A stretch of 64,000 bases of DNA from Echinococcus granulosus (Eukaryota; Platyhelminthes; Cestoda; Cyclophyllidea; Taeniidae): positions 1,853,949 through 1,917,948 of the forward strand of contig NW_020170386.1 in assembly GCF_000524195.1 (NCBI RefSeq). Reading direction: 5' to 3'. Positions 13,352 through 28,005 of this stretch are shown in pieces. Position 1 is the first letter of the stretch. Every line of letters starts with the position of its first letter. The notes beneath the pieces are model-generated. The model ran no database searches. It was not told where the DNA came from and saw only the letters and a list, made by a program, of their open reading frames with translations. The position numbers were made by a program, and so were the translations under genes.

Positions 13352-14676
13352 GGTTTATTACAGGCCCTCATGTCGTGGTATGTGATATAATGAAGGAACA
13401 CTACTAATGTTCAAGGTATTGAGACCCCCCAAATTAAATCTACTTTGAGAGGTACTAATTACTGGTAATTGGATCTCACTAATTATTATCGTTGCTAAAA
13501 TATCCGCGACTGGCTATGATGTTCTAGAGCCCTGGCAAGTTAATTACCGTTGCGCATTTCTAAATTTGCATTTGACTCTATTCTAAAATCACAGAGAATA
13601 CCAATAAATCCAATTCCCCAACTATTGCGGATGACAAAATAAATGTCATTGTTTTGTCAATCGATTTACTTTTAACATTTACATCGCGCAAAACAAAAAT
13701 TTGCTGCTTTCCGTGTTTCAGAGCATGAAACTAATGCATACTGATCAGGTGGGTTTCCGTTCCCAGGGTTTTTTACCATGTCTTTGTTCTTACGATAAGC
13801 CACAGTACTGACAAACGTTTCGCAAACACGTTGAAATTGTTGGACCACGTATCTATTACTCTACTAATATTTCTGTAAAGTTAGGGTTTTTTTTAGTCTT
13901 GAGACCATGGGCATCGTTGCAGGTTAAATGCAACCACGAGTAAAATTAGTAACGGAGCTTACTCCCACGCTAAATTTTGCATCTAAGCTATTTGCGCATT
14001 GTTCGCATTATAACCAACTTTGGAATTTTCGACCGGTTCAACACTGCATTTCTGTCGCCTTAGTTCTACACCTCTCTCAAAAGTAAGATTCCAAGGTACA
14101 ACACTCGCATAGTGTCCAGCTGGATGAAGAGGACAGGAAAAGGTAAGCTCATAAGAACGAAACCCAGACGGCACGAATAGGGTTTCTAGCCTCAAATACA
14201 TATTCTTAGTAGAGACCGATGAGGAAGATAACGCCGAGTGGAGATCGCGCAACGACCTCAAACACCGGTCCACGTACGTGACTCTAGCAAACAGGCACCA
14301 CCCGAGCAAAAGATGACACCACGGAGACACCACATCCGCGACAAATTCTCAGTACTCTCAAATAAAATACTTTATCACTACTACTCTTAGCTATTTGTTG
14401 GACAGGAAATCCAACTGTCTCGAAAATAGGGAAATTAATGGATATTCCGTCAAGAAATGTGCATCATTTCAGCCTGATTAAGCTTCAGTTTAAACAAATC
14501 AAGCAATCATGGCCCAAGGAGGAAGATACTTAAAGGAAAAAACTGGATGTCGGTTTTTTAATTTTTTTAATGGACTAAACTCAAATACATAGAAAAGAAG
14601 CAAAGGCAAAAAGTGCTCCACCGAGTTGACTAAACATGCTAGCCTTTAAAGCATTGTAGGCATTGCAGTAGGCGGT
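13352..14676. other. Convergent intergenic region between ODAD3-like and DLD genes
   Basis: Two genes end towards each other here. The stretch should hold both 3' untranslated regions. A minus-strand open frame at 13983-14333 has no motif I recognise and no supporting splice sites, so it is not called a gene. Confidence 0.55.
13603..13608 (+). terminator. Candidate polyadenylation signal of the ODAD3-like gene
   Basis: AATAAA lies 252 bases after the proposed stop codon. A second AATAAA-containing run follows near 13638. Their use is inferred from position only. Confidence 0.4.
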
Positions 14677-17030
<2,354 letters not shown>

Positions 17031-18114
17031 TCCAACGACGGCGGAGGCAGAAGGAACAAAGAGGGCGCCGTGCGAATGGGGGCGCACGAAACGCACGGCG
17101 TCATTATTACTATGATCACTACTTGAAATACATAGCCTAAATTTGAAAAAAAAAAATTAGGCAAACAAATGATCTGAAAGGGCGGAGTTTAAAATTACAC
17201 AATTATTTGCTACTGAAGATGTACAACTGCGTGCAGAATTACCAAAATCAATGATTAAAAGCAATCTTTTTTTGCTTATTTACCTAAAATAAACATTTAT
17301 ATATATAAACGGGCAACCGCTTTGAGTAAAAATAGATTCGTTCAAAGTTTGAGCATAATTTTTAATGCCTTGCAAGAAACATTTCAGTTAAAAAAATATT
17401 GTATTGCAAGTATAAAAAAGGCAACCTTAAATTAGTTACCTAGAAAAAGAGTTCCGTAGTTTTTATTACTTTATTCTTGTGCGCTGGTTTAAAGCTTATT
17501 AGAAAATAGTTTTTCGTCAGTTGTCATTGTGCTTCACTTTATTGCTATGAGCATTAGTTTTTGCTTATCATACATTAAATCAACTAACTCTTATGCATTT
17601 GAAATTTTTATTTCTCAACACATACTTCTGAAAAGTGCCCAACTACGTCATTATAAGGCTTTAATTTTTAGTTTTTGATTTTTTGAATATTTGTAATGAA
17701 TGTTGCACTATTTTTGTCTTGTTTTATGCGATTCGTCTGAATTTACTTGTTTTAAAGCGGTGAGCTGTGTTTCATATCGTCTCTCGTCGCATTGGGGAGG
17801 ATAGGGTAGGGATTCTTGTTTATTTTTTTCATCTTACAATACATTATTCATCTCCTGACTTGCTGACTCTACTACTGATGTCTAATTCAGTAAAGTCCTC
17901 CAGCTAATACCACTAATTTACACGGTATTTTATTTGCATTCCTGTTTTGTAGCGACGATTCGTATTTCTTTCTTTTTTTCCGTTTTTCTGTCAATATTAT
18001 TAATATTTTTAGTGGTCTTACGTATTAGCAATTACAGTTGTTTAATAGTGGGCCTGCTTTTGCATGTGTAGATTAGGTTTTACACCTGTTTTCGCACAAT
18101 CACTAGAAGCTGCG
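17031..18114. promoter_or_regulatory. Divergent intergenic region between DLD and UBXN4
   Basis: The start codons of DLD (minus) and UBXN4 (plus) lie 1084 bases apart, so both promoters should be in this interval. A GC-richer patch at about 17030-17105 lies next to the DLD start, and the rest is strongly AT-rich. No specific binding site is claimed. Confidence 0.45.
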
Positions 18115-21100
18115 ATGAATTGGTATTCTGGCGACATAGGTCAATGTATCAAGGAAGTGAAGAATGCCCAAAAACTTTTATTGGTTTTTTCTAAAGGTAG
18201 GTTTTTTTTGGTGTGTTTTCTCCTTCCATTTACGTTCAGATAGCGAAGATATTTCTAGTGAATCTTGTGCTGCTCTCAATGCCGAAGACGTTGTTATGCA
18301 TTGTCAGGATGTGATCTGTAAGTCTACAACCAGTATATCCAAAATGAGAGGGACCTCGTCTGTCGAAATATTTTCTGTTGTACTATATTTGGAAACTGGT
18401 TGGATGTTTATTTTTTGAGGTTAAATCAGCATATTCCTGTCATATTTGTTCAAACCTGCAGGGGTGTTAGTTTGTCCATGCGAATTATTTGCGTGCAACT
18501 CGTTCCTGTGACAGGTTTGCAACTACAATCAGGATCAGTACCTTACCACCAATTCGCATCCGTTTACGAAGTCCCTTCTCTACCCTGCATCCATATTATC
18601 TCACCATCAGGTTTGGTTTTGAGTGTGAAAACCGCAGATTTTTCTGCAGACCGGATTGCATTGTGGCTTGCTGAGAACATCGCATCGTTTGGTGAGTTAA
18701 TTTTAAGGGAACTACATGATGTATTTACTATCATTAAATTTTATTTGCTCCTAAGTACACCATTTTCCTGATTCAATCATAAAGAAACCACCAAACAAAC
18801 AAGGAATGCGATTATGGGAGTGCAGGAATTGGCGCCTGTTGGAGCTCCATATGACACTTCGCCCAAAGCTTGCGCTTCTGCTTCGCCTCCGTCCTCGTAC
18901 CCCCAGGCGATCGGCAATTTGACCGCGAGTGCTGAGCATTCTCTTCCACGATCGGAAAAGGCAGAAGTATTGGAATTGTATGAGGGAGACCCGCCTGCCT
19001 CATTACCAGAGGCTGACGTTGCTGCTTCGCCTTTGACCTCGTCGCCTCGACCGGGTAGCAACTCGGAGTGCGTAGATTTGGGTCATCAACGATGTCAGGA
19101 GACAGATCAAGTAGAGAGGAACCTTTCACCTGAGGAAATTCCGTCTTCAGCTTTGTCGGAGGCTGACGCCTCCGTCCCGTCTCATCGATCAGGTAACAGC
19201 CTGAACGAGCGAATTCAGGATGCTCGTGAACTATTGGAGGCAAAAAGACAGGCGAAGGCTGTAAAAGTCTTTCAGGAAACTCATGAGTCAGAGTTGAAGC
19301 GGCGCAATCTTGGACGCGATATGGTTGAGTTTAAGGTATCGAGTAAATCGTTTCGTTCTCAATACAACTATAATTTATTCATATTTTGTATCTAAGCGGG
19401 CACTTTTAACGCTTTCATGTAAAATACAAATAGGTATACATTTTGTCAATAGGTTTTGGCGCACTTTCTATTGAGATGTTTTAATATATTATAGAGATAA
19501 GTGGTTGACCTCAGTTTTTTAATTGGTAGATTAGTAGTTAGGAATTTGACTTCTACTTTATGTATATCTCCTGGAACTCGGGCCTAATCTTCGTAGTGGT
19601 TTCATAATATCTTCTCAATGCTAAGATTATTCATTAAAATGTGGTAATCATGGCCTAGTGTCATTCGACTAAATTATACTTACCAAATCATTTAAAAAAT
19701 CCCAGAACACACTTTCCGAGTCAATAATTGTTTTTAATCGGCCAAATTTACTTTTTGTGTGCTCATTTTATTACATTAAGTGCTCTGGGAACTGTGTACT
19801 GATCATCTTAAACCCCGATTTTATTCCTCCTTTAGCGCCGCAAGCAGGAACAGGAGATTCGTGAGCGCCTAGAGGAACAGAAACGCGAAAAAGCCGAGAA
19901 GCAAGCTGCCCGTCAGCGCATCCTCGCCCAAATTGAACTGGACCGGCGTGATCGTCTCGGGGTTTCTGCACCGAAAGTAGCCGCTCCCAAGTCCACCACT
20001 ACTTCCACTGGTGCTGTTGATCCAAACGAGGTAGTCTTCCACCTCTTAGCGTTTGCCATGATCACTTGCTTTCTTGTCCCTGGCCTGTGCGTAGAATAAA
20101 AATGGGGGAAATTAATCGACTTCATTAATTAAAACATTAAAAAGAATCATCACTCAATGTTGTAATGAGTGCACTGTCCCCCTTCTAAAGGTGCGCCTTC
20201 AACTACGGCTGCCTGATGGCTCTCACATGATCGGCGTGTTCGCAGCCGAGGCCCACCTTGGCTCAGAGGTGCGTCAGTACATAAGGTCCCGGGTGCAAGG
20301 CAAGGAGGCTGAAGGGGCTTTAGCGGTGGCGCCTCTCAGCGATGTTGTGCGTGCCTCTTTTGCCCCAGTTCTCGCCTCTGGCTTCACCTTCCGCCAGACG
20401 CGCCCCAATCCGCCAAGACATTTCTCCCCCGAAGATGAAACCACCAAAACTTTGCGCGAACTCGGTCTCTGGCCTTCTGCTGTCCTCATTCTGCATTGCG
20501 GAAAATACAATTCCATTACTGACGATGGTTTCGCAGGATACTCAAAGAGTATGCAGCTCTAATGTGCCTGAACAGTCAGCTGATGTCACGTTTGATAAAA
20601 GCTTTAATTACTAAGTTACAAGTCAAGTCTGAAAGCTACCCCTTCTTTATGTTGGTGCATCACTTATCAAATTGCGATAATAGTTAAGAACACTATAAGA
20701 ATACCATTAATTCCTTCAGTTAAACGTAAACACCAGGCTTTTCTTAAAATCCCTGCTTTAATTCTTAATGGGGGTGTACAATGTCAACTTGAATGATACA
20801 TACATGCCTATGTCCATAAAAAAACTTTATCAAAACCCATCCATCTAGTGTATCTAACGATACCATCCGTCTCTTATTCAAAGCAGAACTAAGTGAAGTA
20901 GAAGTGGAGGTTTTATTTACATTCTATGTTTAACTTGCGCAACTTGTGGTGATACATGTCTCATTTTCAACTTCTTTCACTGGATTTCTGGCATAGCTGG
21001 TTCACGGTGAGTTTTAATATTTCTTGTCAGTTATCAACATTTTCTAGCTTTATACTAATAAACATCTTCATTTATGAGCGGCTTAGGGACCTTAGTTATC

Positions 21101-22178
21101 CACAGATAAGTAAGAATTTCCGTACCAGGTCTTTATATTTGTTAAAGAAATCATTTTCATCTGGCTGCACTTAAAGCATTTGAACTGAACTAAATCATTC
21201 GCGAAATTTTTGTGCTGGTAAAGTTATTTGCAACAAATTTATAGAGAGATTACCCTACTGCCAGTGAGACCTTTTCTTCACAAACCCTAATAACGTCTAG
21301 AAAATAGCAATAAATTGCTCACTTTTGCAGCGGGCAGATTTAAATTAGGCGTAGCAATCAAGGGTGAAACTGACCACTTTATAATGTGCTCTCTAGATGT
21401 GCTTTCTCGTGTGCTGGGCCTCATTTGGGGAGGTGTTCAAAGCGTTGGTGATATTTTCTTCTACTTCGGCGATGGTTTGATCCAATTAGGCCGAAGCACT
21501 TGGCAAACTCTCTTCAGTGCTGGCAGTGGGCGCACCATTGGTCAAGCTCAGGCCGCCAACTCCGCTACCTCCCGCCAATCTCCGCCACGCACCGATGGTG
21601 AGGAATTGAAAGGAAGAAGTGCCTATAGGCGACAGGTGCACTGCTCTTTTTAGCTGCACAAAATCTTCTAGACACTTTTTTACCACCAGTGGTTGCTTTC
21701 CTCCATTTTCTCGCAGAATCAGCATTGCTTACAATGTAAAGAAATTAGTCGGGTGAACAATACAAAACGGGTCATCTTTTCAGTAAAATGACTAAAATCT
21801 TCTGAATTGGTGTTTGATAATTTATTTCATGCTCCGCCTAAGGTGTGGAATAGTTTTGACCTTATATGGTTAATTTCACAGTTATTGGCAAAAAGGTCCG
21901 CGTTATTGAACTTTGTCAACACACTGCTTTCCATTTACAGTCGCTACATTAGAATTTATTATGAGATAAGAAGATTTAATGAAGAATAACGCACACTTGC
22001 TGTTTAGGTATTTCTGTGTCAAATTGATTATGTGGTCAGATGTTTTACGCCCTAAAGAGGAACATTTTTATGGTTTATGCGTGCCCATTTTTAGGGAAAA
22101 ATCTCCAGATTGTCACACATGCCTGACGACACAGATGAGCAGGCAAGATGGAATGGCAACTCGACAACTCAGCTTTGA
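18115..22178 (+). CDS. UBXN4: UBX domain-containing protein 4 (erasin), ER-associated degradation factor
   Basis: UBXN4 sits on the ER and nuclear envelope and recruits p97/VCP for ER-associated degradation. Exons: 18115-18196, 18240-18317, 18515-18691, 18785-19335, 19836-20030, 20191-20548, 21397-21635, 22095-22178. Phases fit throughout and give 587 residues (human 508). The N-terminal thioredoxin-like part covers about residues 1-112. A low-complexity Ser/Glu linker follows. A basic-acidic coiled coil (EIRERLEEQKREKAEKQAAR) lies near 300-335, and the UBX domain starts at 362 with VRLQLRLPDG. A hydrophobic hairpin follows from about 481 (VLSRVLGLIWGGVQSVGDIF). The last exon ends in DDTDEQARWNGNSTTQL, almost the same as the vertebrate tail, and confirms the assembly. 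In the UBX loop the usual Phe-Pro-Arg is replaced by Pro-Pro-Arg (NPPRHF). Intron 1 is 43 nt. Confidence 0.95.
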
Positions 22179-22288
22179 AAATCAAAGTATCCTCAAACTT
22201 GTAATATTTTGGCACACATTTAAATTTCGATTGATTGGTTGCTTTCTTCTTCTGTTACTTAACATGGCTTTTACCAAACCAATGCCAA

Positions 22289-22294
22289 AATAAA
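22289..22294 (+). terminator. Candidate polyadenylation signal of UBXN4
   Basis: AATAAA lies 111 bases after the UBXN4 stop codon, a normal distance for a 3' end signal. Confidence 0.5.
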
Positions 22295-22461
22295 TAGAAT
22301 GATTATATACTTGTACGTACCTATTGTTTTACTGACTGAACTTTGTCTCGAATGGATGAAGTGGCTTCTGAGAGGTGCGCTATTTCTAACACGTAAATTT
22401 ATGTATTTAGGAAATGGTAGTTGTAACAGGTATAGCGCATTCAATGGAAGAGTGCAACGGA

Positions 22462-22544
22462 TGACCAAAAAAGTTCGAGCGGCTTCCGTTATAGCTCGCC
22501 GTTCTGACTCGGTGTAATTTGTGGAGACTTGTAAAATGCATGCA
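22462..22544 (+). repeat. 83-bp repeat copy 1, ending at an assembly gap
   Basis: This sequence runs from tgaccaaaaaagttcg to aaaatgcatgca and recurs without a single difference at 36336-36418. In both places the copy runs directly into a 100-N gap in the same orientation, with one base between repeat and gap. It is probably the 5' edge of a recent high-copy repeat whose body did not assemble. No open frame of interest spans it and I do not recognise the family. Confidence 0.85.
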
Positions 22545-22545
22545 A

Positions 22546-22645
22546 NNNNNNNNNNNNNNNNNNNNNNNNNNNNNNNNNNNNNNNNNNNNNNNNNNNNNNN
22601 NNNNNNNNNNNNNNNNNNNNNNNNNNNNNNNNNNNNNNNNNNNNN
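22546..22645. other. Assembly gap of 100 N
   Basis: Exactly 100 unknown bases, a conventional placeholder, so the true length is unknown. Sequence resumes with gataggaagg, loosely like the resumption after the second gap (aatagaaag). Confidence 0.99.
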
Positions 22646-24901
22646 GATAGGAAGGTTTTGTTCTTACAACACCTCACACCGCAACCATTTTATGGTGATC
22701 GTGCTACGCTGGTTTGGAATCGGGTCAATGGTTTTTTCGTATGGGCCTCAAATATCCAACGCGATTGTTTCGGTACTTTAAGCTCGATGGAAGCATCAAA
22801 TTGGGTTGCTTTCACGTGTTCTCGTTCCCCATAACCTGGTGGAGACTACGTTCACTGCACACTCTGGGGTTGCTGTTTTATCGCTCCGTCATACCATAGT
22901 CGTGATGCAATAATGAGTGAGAATTTGTTCTTGTCTACTTTGAATCGGAGTGAACTTAGTGATCTCGTCGTAACCTCGTAATATTTAACGGAATATTCAT
23001 TTATTTGTAACAAATCATTAGTGTTACACAGAAGTGCAAAATTCTTTCATTACCCAATGTTCTCGCCAATGACGCATGAGGATTACAGTTGAATGTCAAG
23101 GCTTTGTAGCCAGCAACGATTGCGAAATGCGTACAGAACAAATATCTTCGAAGTGTCTTAGCAGCTCAGTACACAGCCAGAGCCTCCCCAGTTACGTTTA
23201 GTTGAACTTTGACGCTGGGAAGAGCGCAAAACAGGACAATCATCCTAGTTTAACGCTTCGCCAGTATCTGTAGGCGAGGCGTCTGTAATCAGGGATGTTG
23301 ATAACCTAGCATAAAGGGGCACAAAACGGCCTTGCGAGTAACCAAATTCCAAAGGATTCTCAACGTATATTCATCCATATTGGAAGTCGTGAATGGGTTC
23401 CAGCACCTAAGACCAAATAAAGATTCCCCTGGCTCAATAAAATTGATATAAAAAGAGACTAACCCTGATGGAGGTCCATCACCTGACGGTTTTCATTGAC
23501 TGAGGTTTTGATTTTTGGTTGAGGAAAAATGATTGGGACCAGCCTCACAGCCGTTCTCATATAGCAAAACTCCAAGATACGAAAACTTCCCAGTACCAAA
23601 AGCACTGATATATTTAGCTAAACCTTACAATAGCAAAACTCCCCCAGTAATATGCTCTCATCGAGAAGATTCGTGATGGAGAGATGAACATCATCCTGGT
23701 AAATGTAACCTCCTAAGTTTAAGGTGATACAATTTACCATATCTGGAAAAATAGTGAAATGTTGAGGCTAAGTCGAAAGTAAATCTTTGTGCAGATGTGG
23801 AACTGGAGAAATTGGAAGCGATAATATTCTAGACTGACTTTTATCGAAAATAAACTCGAACATTATCTGGATAAACACCAGCATAATCAAGCGACTGATA
23901 AGACCACGGGATAACGGGTTTTTTTCCACTATAATGCGTTGTTTGAACTCGGTACCTGAACACGCCACCACTGGCTGTAGTACTGAGCCATGGCTTAGTC
24001 CCAGTCACATGGGACTGCGTTTGGCTGGCTTTAGCCTTTCTCTTTATAATAGCACATTTAGAGTGTATTCATGCGATAATAGACCAGTCAGTGGGTTCAG
24101 TGGAGATGCAGACTGTGGAATGTCTCATAACATTAAAGGAAAGGAACGTGTAAAGCATTCTAGCAACCCAAACCAAATGCTGTTTCAGAAATCGTCTGCA
24201 AACACCATTCCTGATCGCTGTAGAGCTGTCAGCTGCACGATTCTCAACCACCATGCGATCACATGTTGGACTATTATGTAGCAAAAATACAAGTTGGACA
24301 AATCCATTTAGAAATCTTAGTCTTCGCAACACCCGTTCCAATGTTCCCTTACAAAGTAGTACTGCTGAATACGGGATGTTCGAACCCAGATTAGAGGGTC
24401 ACTGTGATCGAAGCTAAAATTTATGCGTAGCACAACTAGGAACGCAGTAGAGTAAGATGAAACTTGTGTATTTGGAGAGTTTAAATGCTATGGGAACAGC
24501 CAATCTTGTCCAGTGTTTACAGCATTAGCTGCAAAGATCATTATAAAAAGTACGCAGTATTTATTGAAAAAGAATATAGAAAAGAAATTCTGGGTTTATT
24601 TAAAAATTTTCGGGGTAGGCAATTGTCCTCCTATCTCCAAACAACCAAAGTATCACAGGAGGGCTGGTCCGCAGCTTAACCTGGCCAGCAGAAGCAAAGT
24701 TAAAAAAGCAATAAAGCACCACAATGCGCATCCTTTCGCCTGTAAAATCCCCCCAGTTGTGGTAGTAGCACACAGTTACCTTGCTCCCGACGTTATTAAC
24801 TGTCTCAATCAATTCGTCAGTATGGAAATAAAACAATTTTTGACATGTCTTTAGTTATTTCTCTGGTATTCACGCTTCCTGAGCACTTTAAAAGGACCAT
24901 T
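22646..24901. other. Intergenic stretch, no supported gene
   Basis: Mixed-composition sequence between the first gap and the miniature LTR element. The short open frames on both strands overlap each other and show no family motif or consistent splice sites. I see nothing that can be called. Confidence 0.55.
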
Positions 24902-25100
24902 TGTAGCGTCCCGAGACTTCCCTGAGGACCAAATAAGACACAATACTCGGGCAGAATATGTATATTCAGCAGAGAGAAGGTGTTTGGGCTACTGGCATGG
25001 CCCGAAGGCCAGCCCACACAGCGAGGTACAAGAAGGCAAATTCAAGAGTCCAAAAGTGGCGCCTCACCAATACCGAGGGATAAACCACCATTGTATTACA
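24902..25100 (-). repeat. 3' LTR of the miniature element
   Basis: 199 bp, bounded by TGTAGC on the left and TATTACA on the right of the plus strand. It matches the other LTR at roughly 85% by eye and the solo LTR at 39190-39386 in opposite orientation. Confidence 0.8.
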
Positions 25101-25623
25101 GAGCCTCCCTCCTCTTTTGAACGTCGTCCCCGGCGCTCCCGCAGGTCAACCTCCTGTGTCAGCCACTACAACGTAGTCGGTGCTGTAAAGAAACACCCGC
25201 GATCCGACCGTCCCAGTCACCAAATTAGCGTGCAACTGAGGAGGTACTTGACCTCAACGTCAGTAACCCCTCTTGGCAACTTAACTGGATCTGGAGTTTC
25301 GTCCGGTTTAGGAACTTGATTCAGGAACGGGGAATTGTGCTGACCATGATGCATGTCCACGGATGGATGCAGGAACACTGGCCTAAAAGTAGATTTGGGT
25401 AAGGAAGGACTAGTGTCACTTCAGTTGTTAATATCTTTTCTGCAGAACACGGGACTGGGATAGATGCCGAGGGTAGACGTCAACTTCAACCCTTCTATTA
25501 GGGGTCATCACCGTTCTCCCATCTGTAGCATATGTACTTCTTCCGCTCCGCTGAGGTTTATCACGCAGAAGTGAAAAACAGGACACGTCCTTTAAGATCG
25601 GGTTTGTTTTCCGCCGCCACCAA

Positions 25624-25822
25624 TGTAACGTCTCGAGACTTCCCTGCAGACCAAAGAAGGCACAATACTCGTGCAGAATACGTATATTCAGCACAAAGAA
25701 GGTATTTGGGCTACTGGCATAGCCCGAAGACCAGCCCATCCTGCGAGGCACAAGAGGGCAAACTCAAAAGCCCAAAAGTGACGCCTTACCAATACCGAGG
25801 GATAAACTATCGTCGTATTACA
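25624..25822 (-). repeat. 5' LTR of the miniature element
   Basis: 199 bp, bounded by TGTAAC and TATTACA on the plus strand. It would carry the promoter if the element is transcribed, reading towards lower coordinates. Confidence 0.8.
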
Positions 25823-28005
25823 CACTCGACTTTAATTTAAAAATTCCCCTTTGAATAAGTAGCACACATTTTTAGGAAGATAGTATTAAATTTGAGATTT
25901 CTGGATATTATAGATATGAAATGTGCATTCATGTTGATTACTGTGACTACGAATAGCCTTAAGGTAGGACTGATTTTAGTACTATGTTCTACAGTTGATA
26001 TCGGCTAAGCCTTAATTTTCTCAATCAGCTGAAGTAGTTGCCGAATCCGTTGGCCATTACTCAGAGTTCTCTTTGAGGTACTGGCGTACATTTTTAAATC
26101 TAGGCATCTCCTACCTGCTGGGTTTGAACCTAAGGGTAGCGTGCAGTAAGGCGACTAGGGGAGGTTAGTTATGTATTGGTGTGCATACAGTATTTAATTT
26201 TATTTGTGTACAATTGTCCAGTATTTTTATGATAAGTTTAAGTTGCTAGTAGTTCTAAGAGCTTGACATTTAGCATTTAGTTCGAGGTAGGCGATTTTGA
26301 TGTTTACAAGTTAGCCACGGGTTGGATGGCTTATAGATAAGCTATTTCAACTTTGTTTTCGAATCCGTTGATTCCAAGTAAATCAATCAAAGGTCATTCA
26401 CGTTTTCTCAGAAAATACCTGGAAACTTGTTGAGTGCCAACTGCCTATTTAGGGGTAGTGGTAGCATTGTTTCATAAAGTTTTTTCTAGAAAGAGGTATC
26501 AAAGGAAATGCATTTCCCTGCTTCTGGGGCATACTCTTAATAGATTTAGTAGTCGGCTGAAGGAAGCATATCTTCAGACTGCTGTGTTACTTTTCATGGC
26601 CCTTTCCGTAGTTATTCCGATTAAACTCACTAACTGCGGAATCCGTGTTTAGTTTGGTGACATCCTTTGCTTGCAGTTGTCAATTTTAATAAACACACTT
26701 TTTTCGTTCCAGGGTTTTTGTGTTTAGTTGTTTTGCCTTATTCCAGAACACTGGTCTTTCATATGTCAAGGGGGAACGGTTTGTGCCAATACTCTCGGGA
26801 CACTATTCATCCACTTGAGGCGAATCCTGCAGCAGTTCAGGGTTTTATCGCCACCTTTTTTAACTTTGGACTTTTACTATGTTGAAGGGTTCTATCACTA
26901 CCCTTTTTGTTGGGACCCCATATTTTTGGTTTCCGTTGTTTCATGCACTTCATCCGATCATTCTCATCTAGTTTAACGTACAATGCCCAAAAATATTCAG
27001 CAAATGTCTGCCATTTCATAACTTTGTTTGTGTTTTTGCTTGCAGGGCTTCGGTCTTAATGCCGAGTGGTGTGCTTCGGTTTTTCGTGTTCAAGTAGCCT
27101 TAATTGGTTTTAGCAAATATGATCACAATTAGACTTCCCTGATATCTAATTCATTCGATAAAATTATGACAGTCATTTTCCGTAGTGCATTTCCTGTTTT
27201 TTGGACGGAGTGTTACGTCGTAATTGTGGTTGTTTTGAACGCTATTAGCTGCAGATCATGATTTTGTACTCATGCAATGGTATTTACGTAAACAATCCTC
27301 AAAAGTTGGCGTTTTTGTACGGGCAGATTTCCGGATGTTCCCTCCATGGGTCTCGTAAGAAATACTAGTGCTGTGGTTTCTGAACGTCTGTGGATTTTGC
27401 CTACATTTAGTTGGAAGTACTCCTGTTTTGCGGGTGTTATGGCACTTCTCCTTATGTTTGCACTAAATGCAGCTTGCACTATTTGATTACAAAGAATAGC
27501 GGAAGTGCGACTTCCTCGAGTGCTCCGAGTAGGCGTTACGGGTTTGTTAACTGGCCCTACCGTCAGCATCATCTATGCTTATGTAAACATAGATTTCATG
27601 CACAGTGTAGATGATGCTTCATTCGTACTGCCCTTCACTTAGTGAACGTTGGCGAAGTGTACGCATCTACGAAGGCGTGAGTCACCTTTAATCGTTTGGT
27701 GATAGTAACGCAATCAATTCGTATCTACCATCTGAGCGTTATAATCCGGCTTTCCTGGATAGCTGCCTTCATACGGACTAACAATTGAGCTTTTCCCCTG
27801 TAGCTTGGCGATATCAGGATTTGTCCCCTTTATTCATTAAGTATCGCTTGAGAACCTACTGATATTTATGATTTATAGAGGTCTGTGATCTTGGAAAATT
27901 CGAAACTAGTAGCAAAAATGGCCCTGTTTTTCCCAAAGGCTTTTTTGCACTTTTAGGTCTTTAATTTTCCTAATGGTACTTTAAACATTCCGTAGACTAT
28001 CGAGA
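25823..28005. other. Intergenic stretch upstream of the MPV17-like gene
   Basis: No supported gene. Open frames at 26434-26976 and 27270-27614 overlap on both strands and lack motifs. A 10-bp inverted repeat (gcatcatcta / tagatgatgc) lies at about 27568-27617, small enough to arise by chance. An AG acceptor-like site (ccgtag) lies 11 bases before the MPV17-like start codon, suggesting a 5' untranslated exon or a trans-splice site. Confidence 0.5.

Larger units (their letters stand above)
24902..25822 (-). mobile_element. Miniature LTR retrotransposon (TRIM-like), two 199-bp LTRs, no coding capacity
   Basis: Two direct repeats of equal length, 24902-25100 and 25624-25822, flank a 523-bp interior. 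On the minus strand each begins TGTAATAC or TGTAATAC-like and ends in TACA, the TG...CA ends of LTRs. By eye they differ at about 30 positions, so the insertion is old. Orientation is minus: a purine tract (25101-25118 read on the minus strand, AAAAGAGGAGGGAGG) directly precedes the 3' LTR, and a possible primer binding site TGGTGGCGGCGG starts one base inside the 5' LTR (25622 downwards). The interior holds no gag, protease or reverse transcriptase. The 4-bp flanks are CATT and CACT, a target duplication with one mismatch at best. Non-autonomous elements of this build (TRIMs) are known from taeniid tapeworms; kinship with them is inferred. Confidence 0.8.

Noticed and set aside
18812..19243. 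Minus-strand 143-codon frame
   Set aside because: It is a shadow of the long UBXN4 linker exon on the plus strand.
22462..22544. 83-bp repeat as a spliced-leader gene or hammerhead ribozyme
   Set aside because: It does not match the flatworm spliced leaders I know, and lacks the CTGATGA and GAA core of a hammerhead.
24360..24390. tRNA B-box-like sequence (gttcgaaccc)
   Set aside because: No acceptor stem, anticodon arm or A-box could be built around it.
25428..25751. Minus-strand 107-codon frame in the LTR element as a gag-like gene
   Set aside because: It runs from LTR into interior, has no nucleocapsid zinc knuckle or protease motif, and is better seen as non-coding.
27568..27617. Inverted repeat gcatcatcta / tagatgatgc as a structured RNA or transposon end
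   Set aside because: A single 10-bp stem in AT-rich DNA is expected by chance, and no target duplication or partner was seen.
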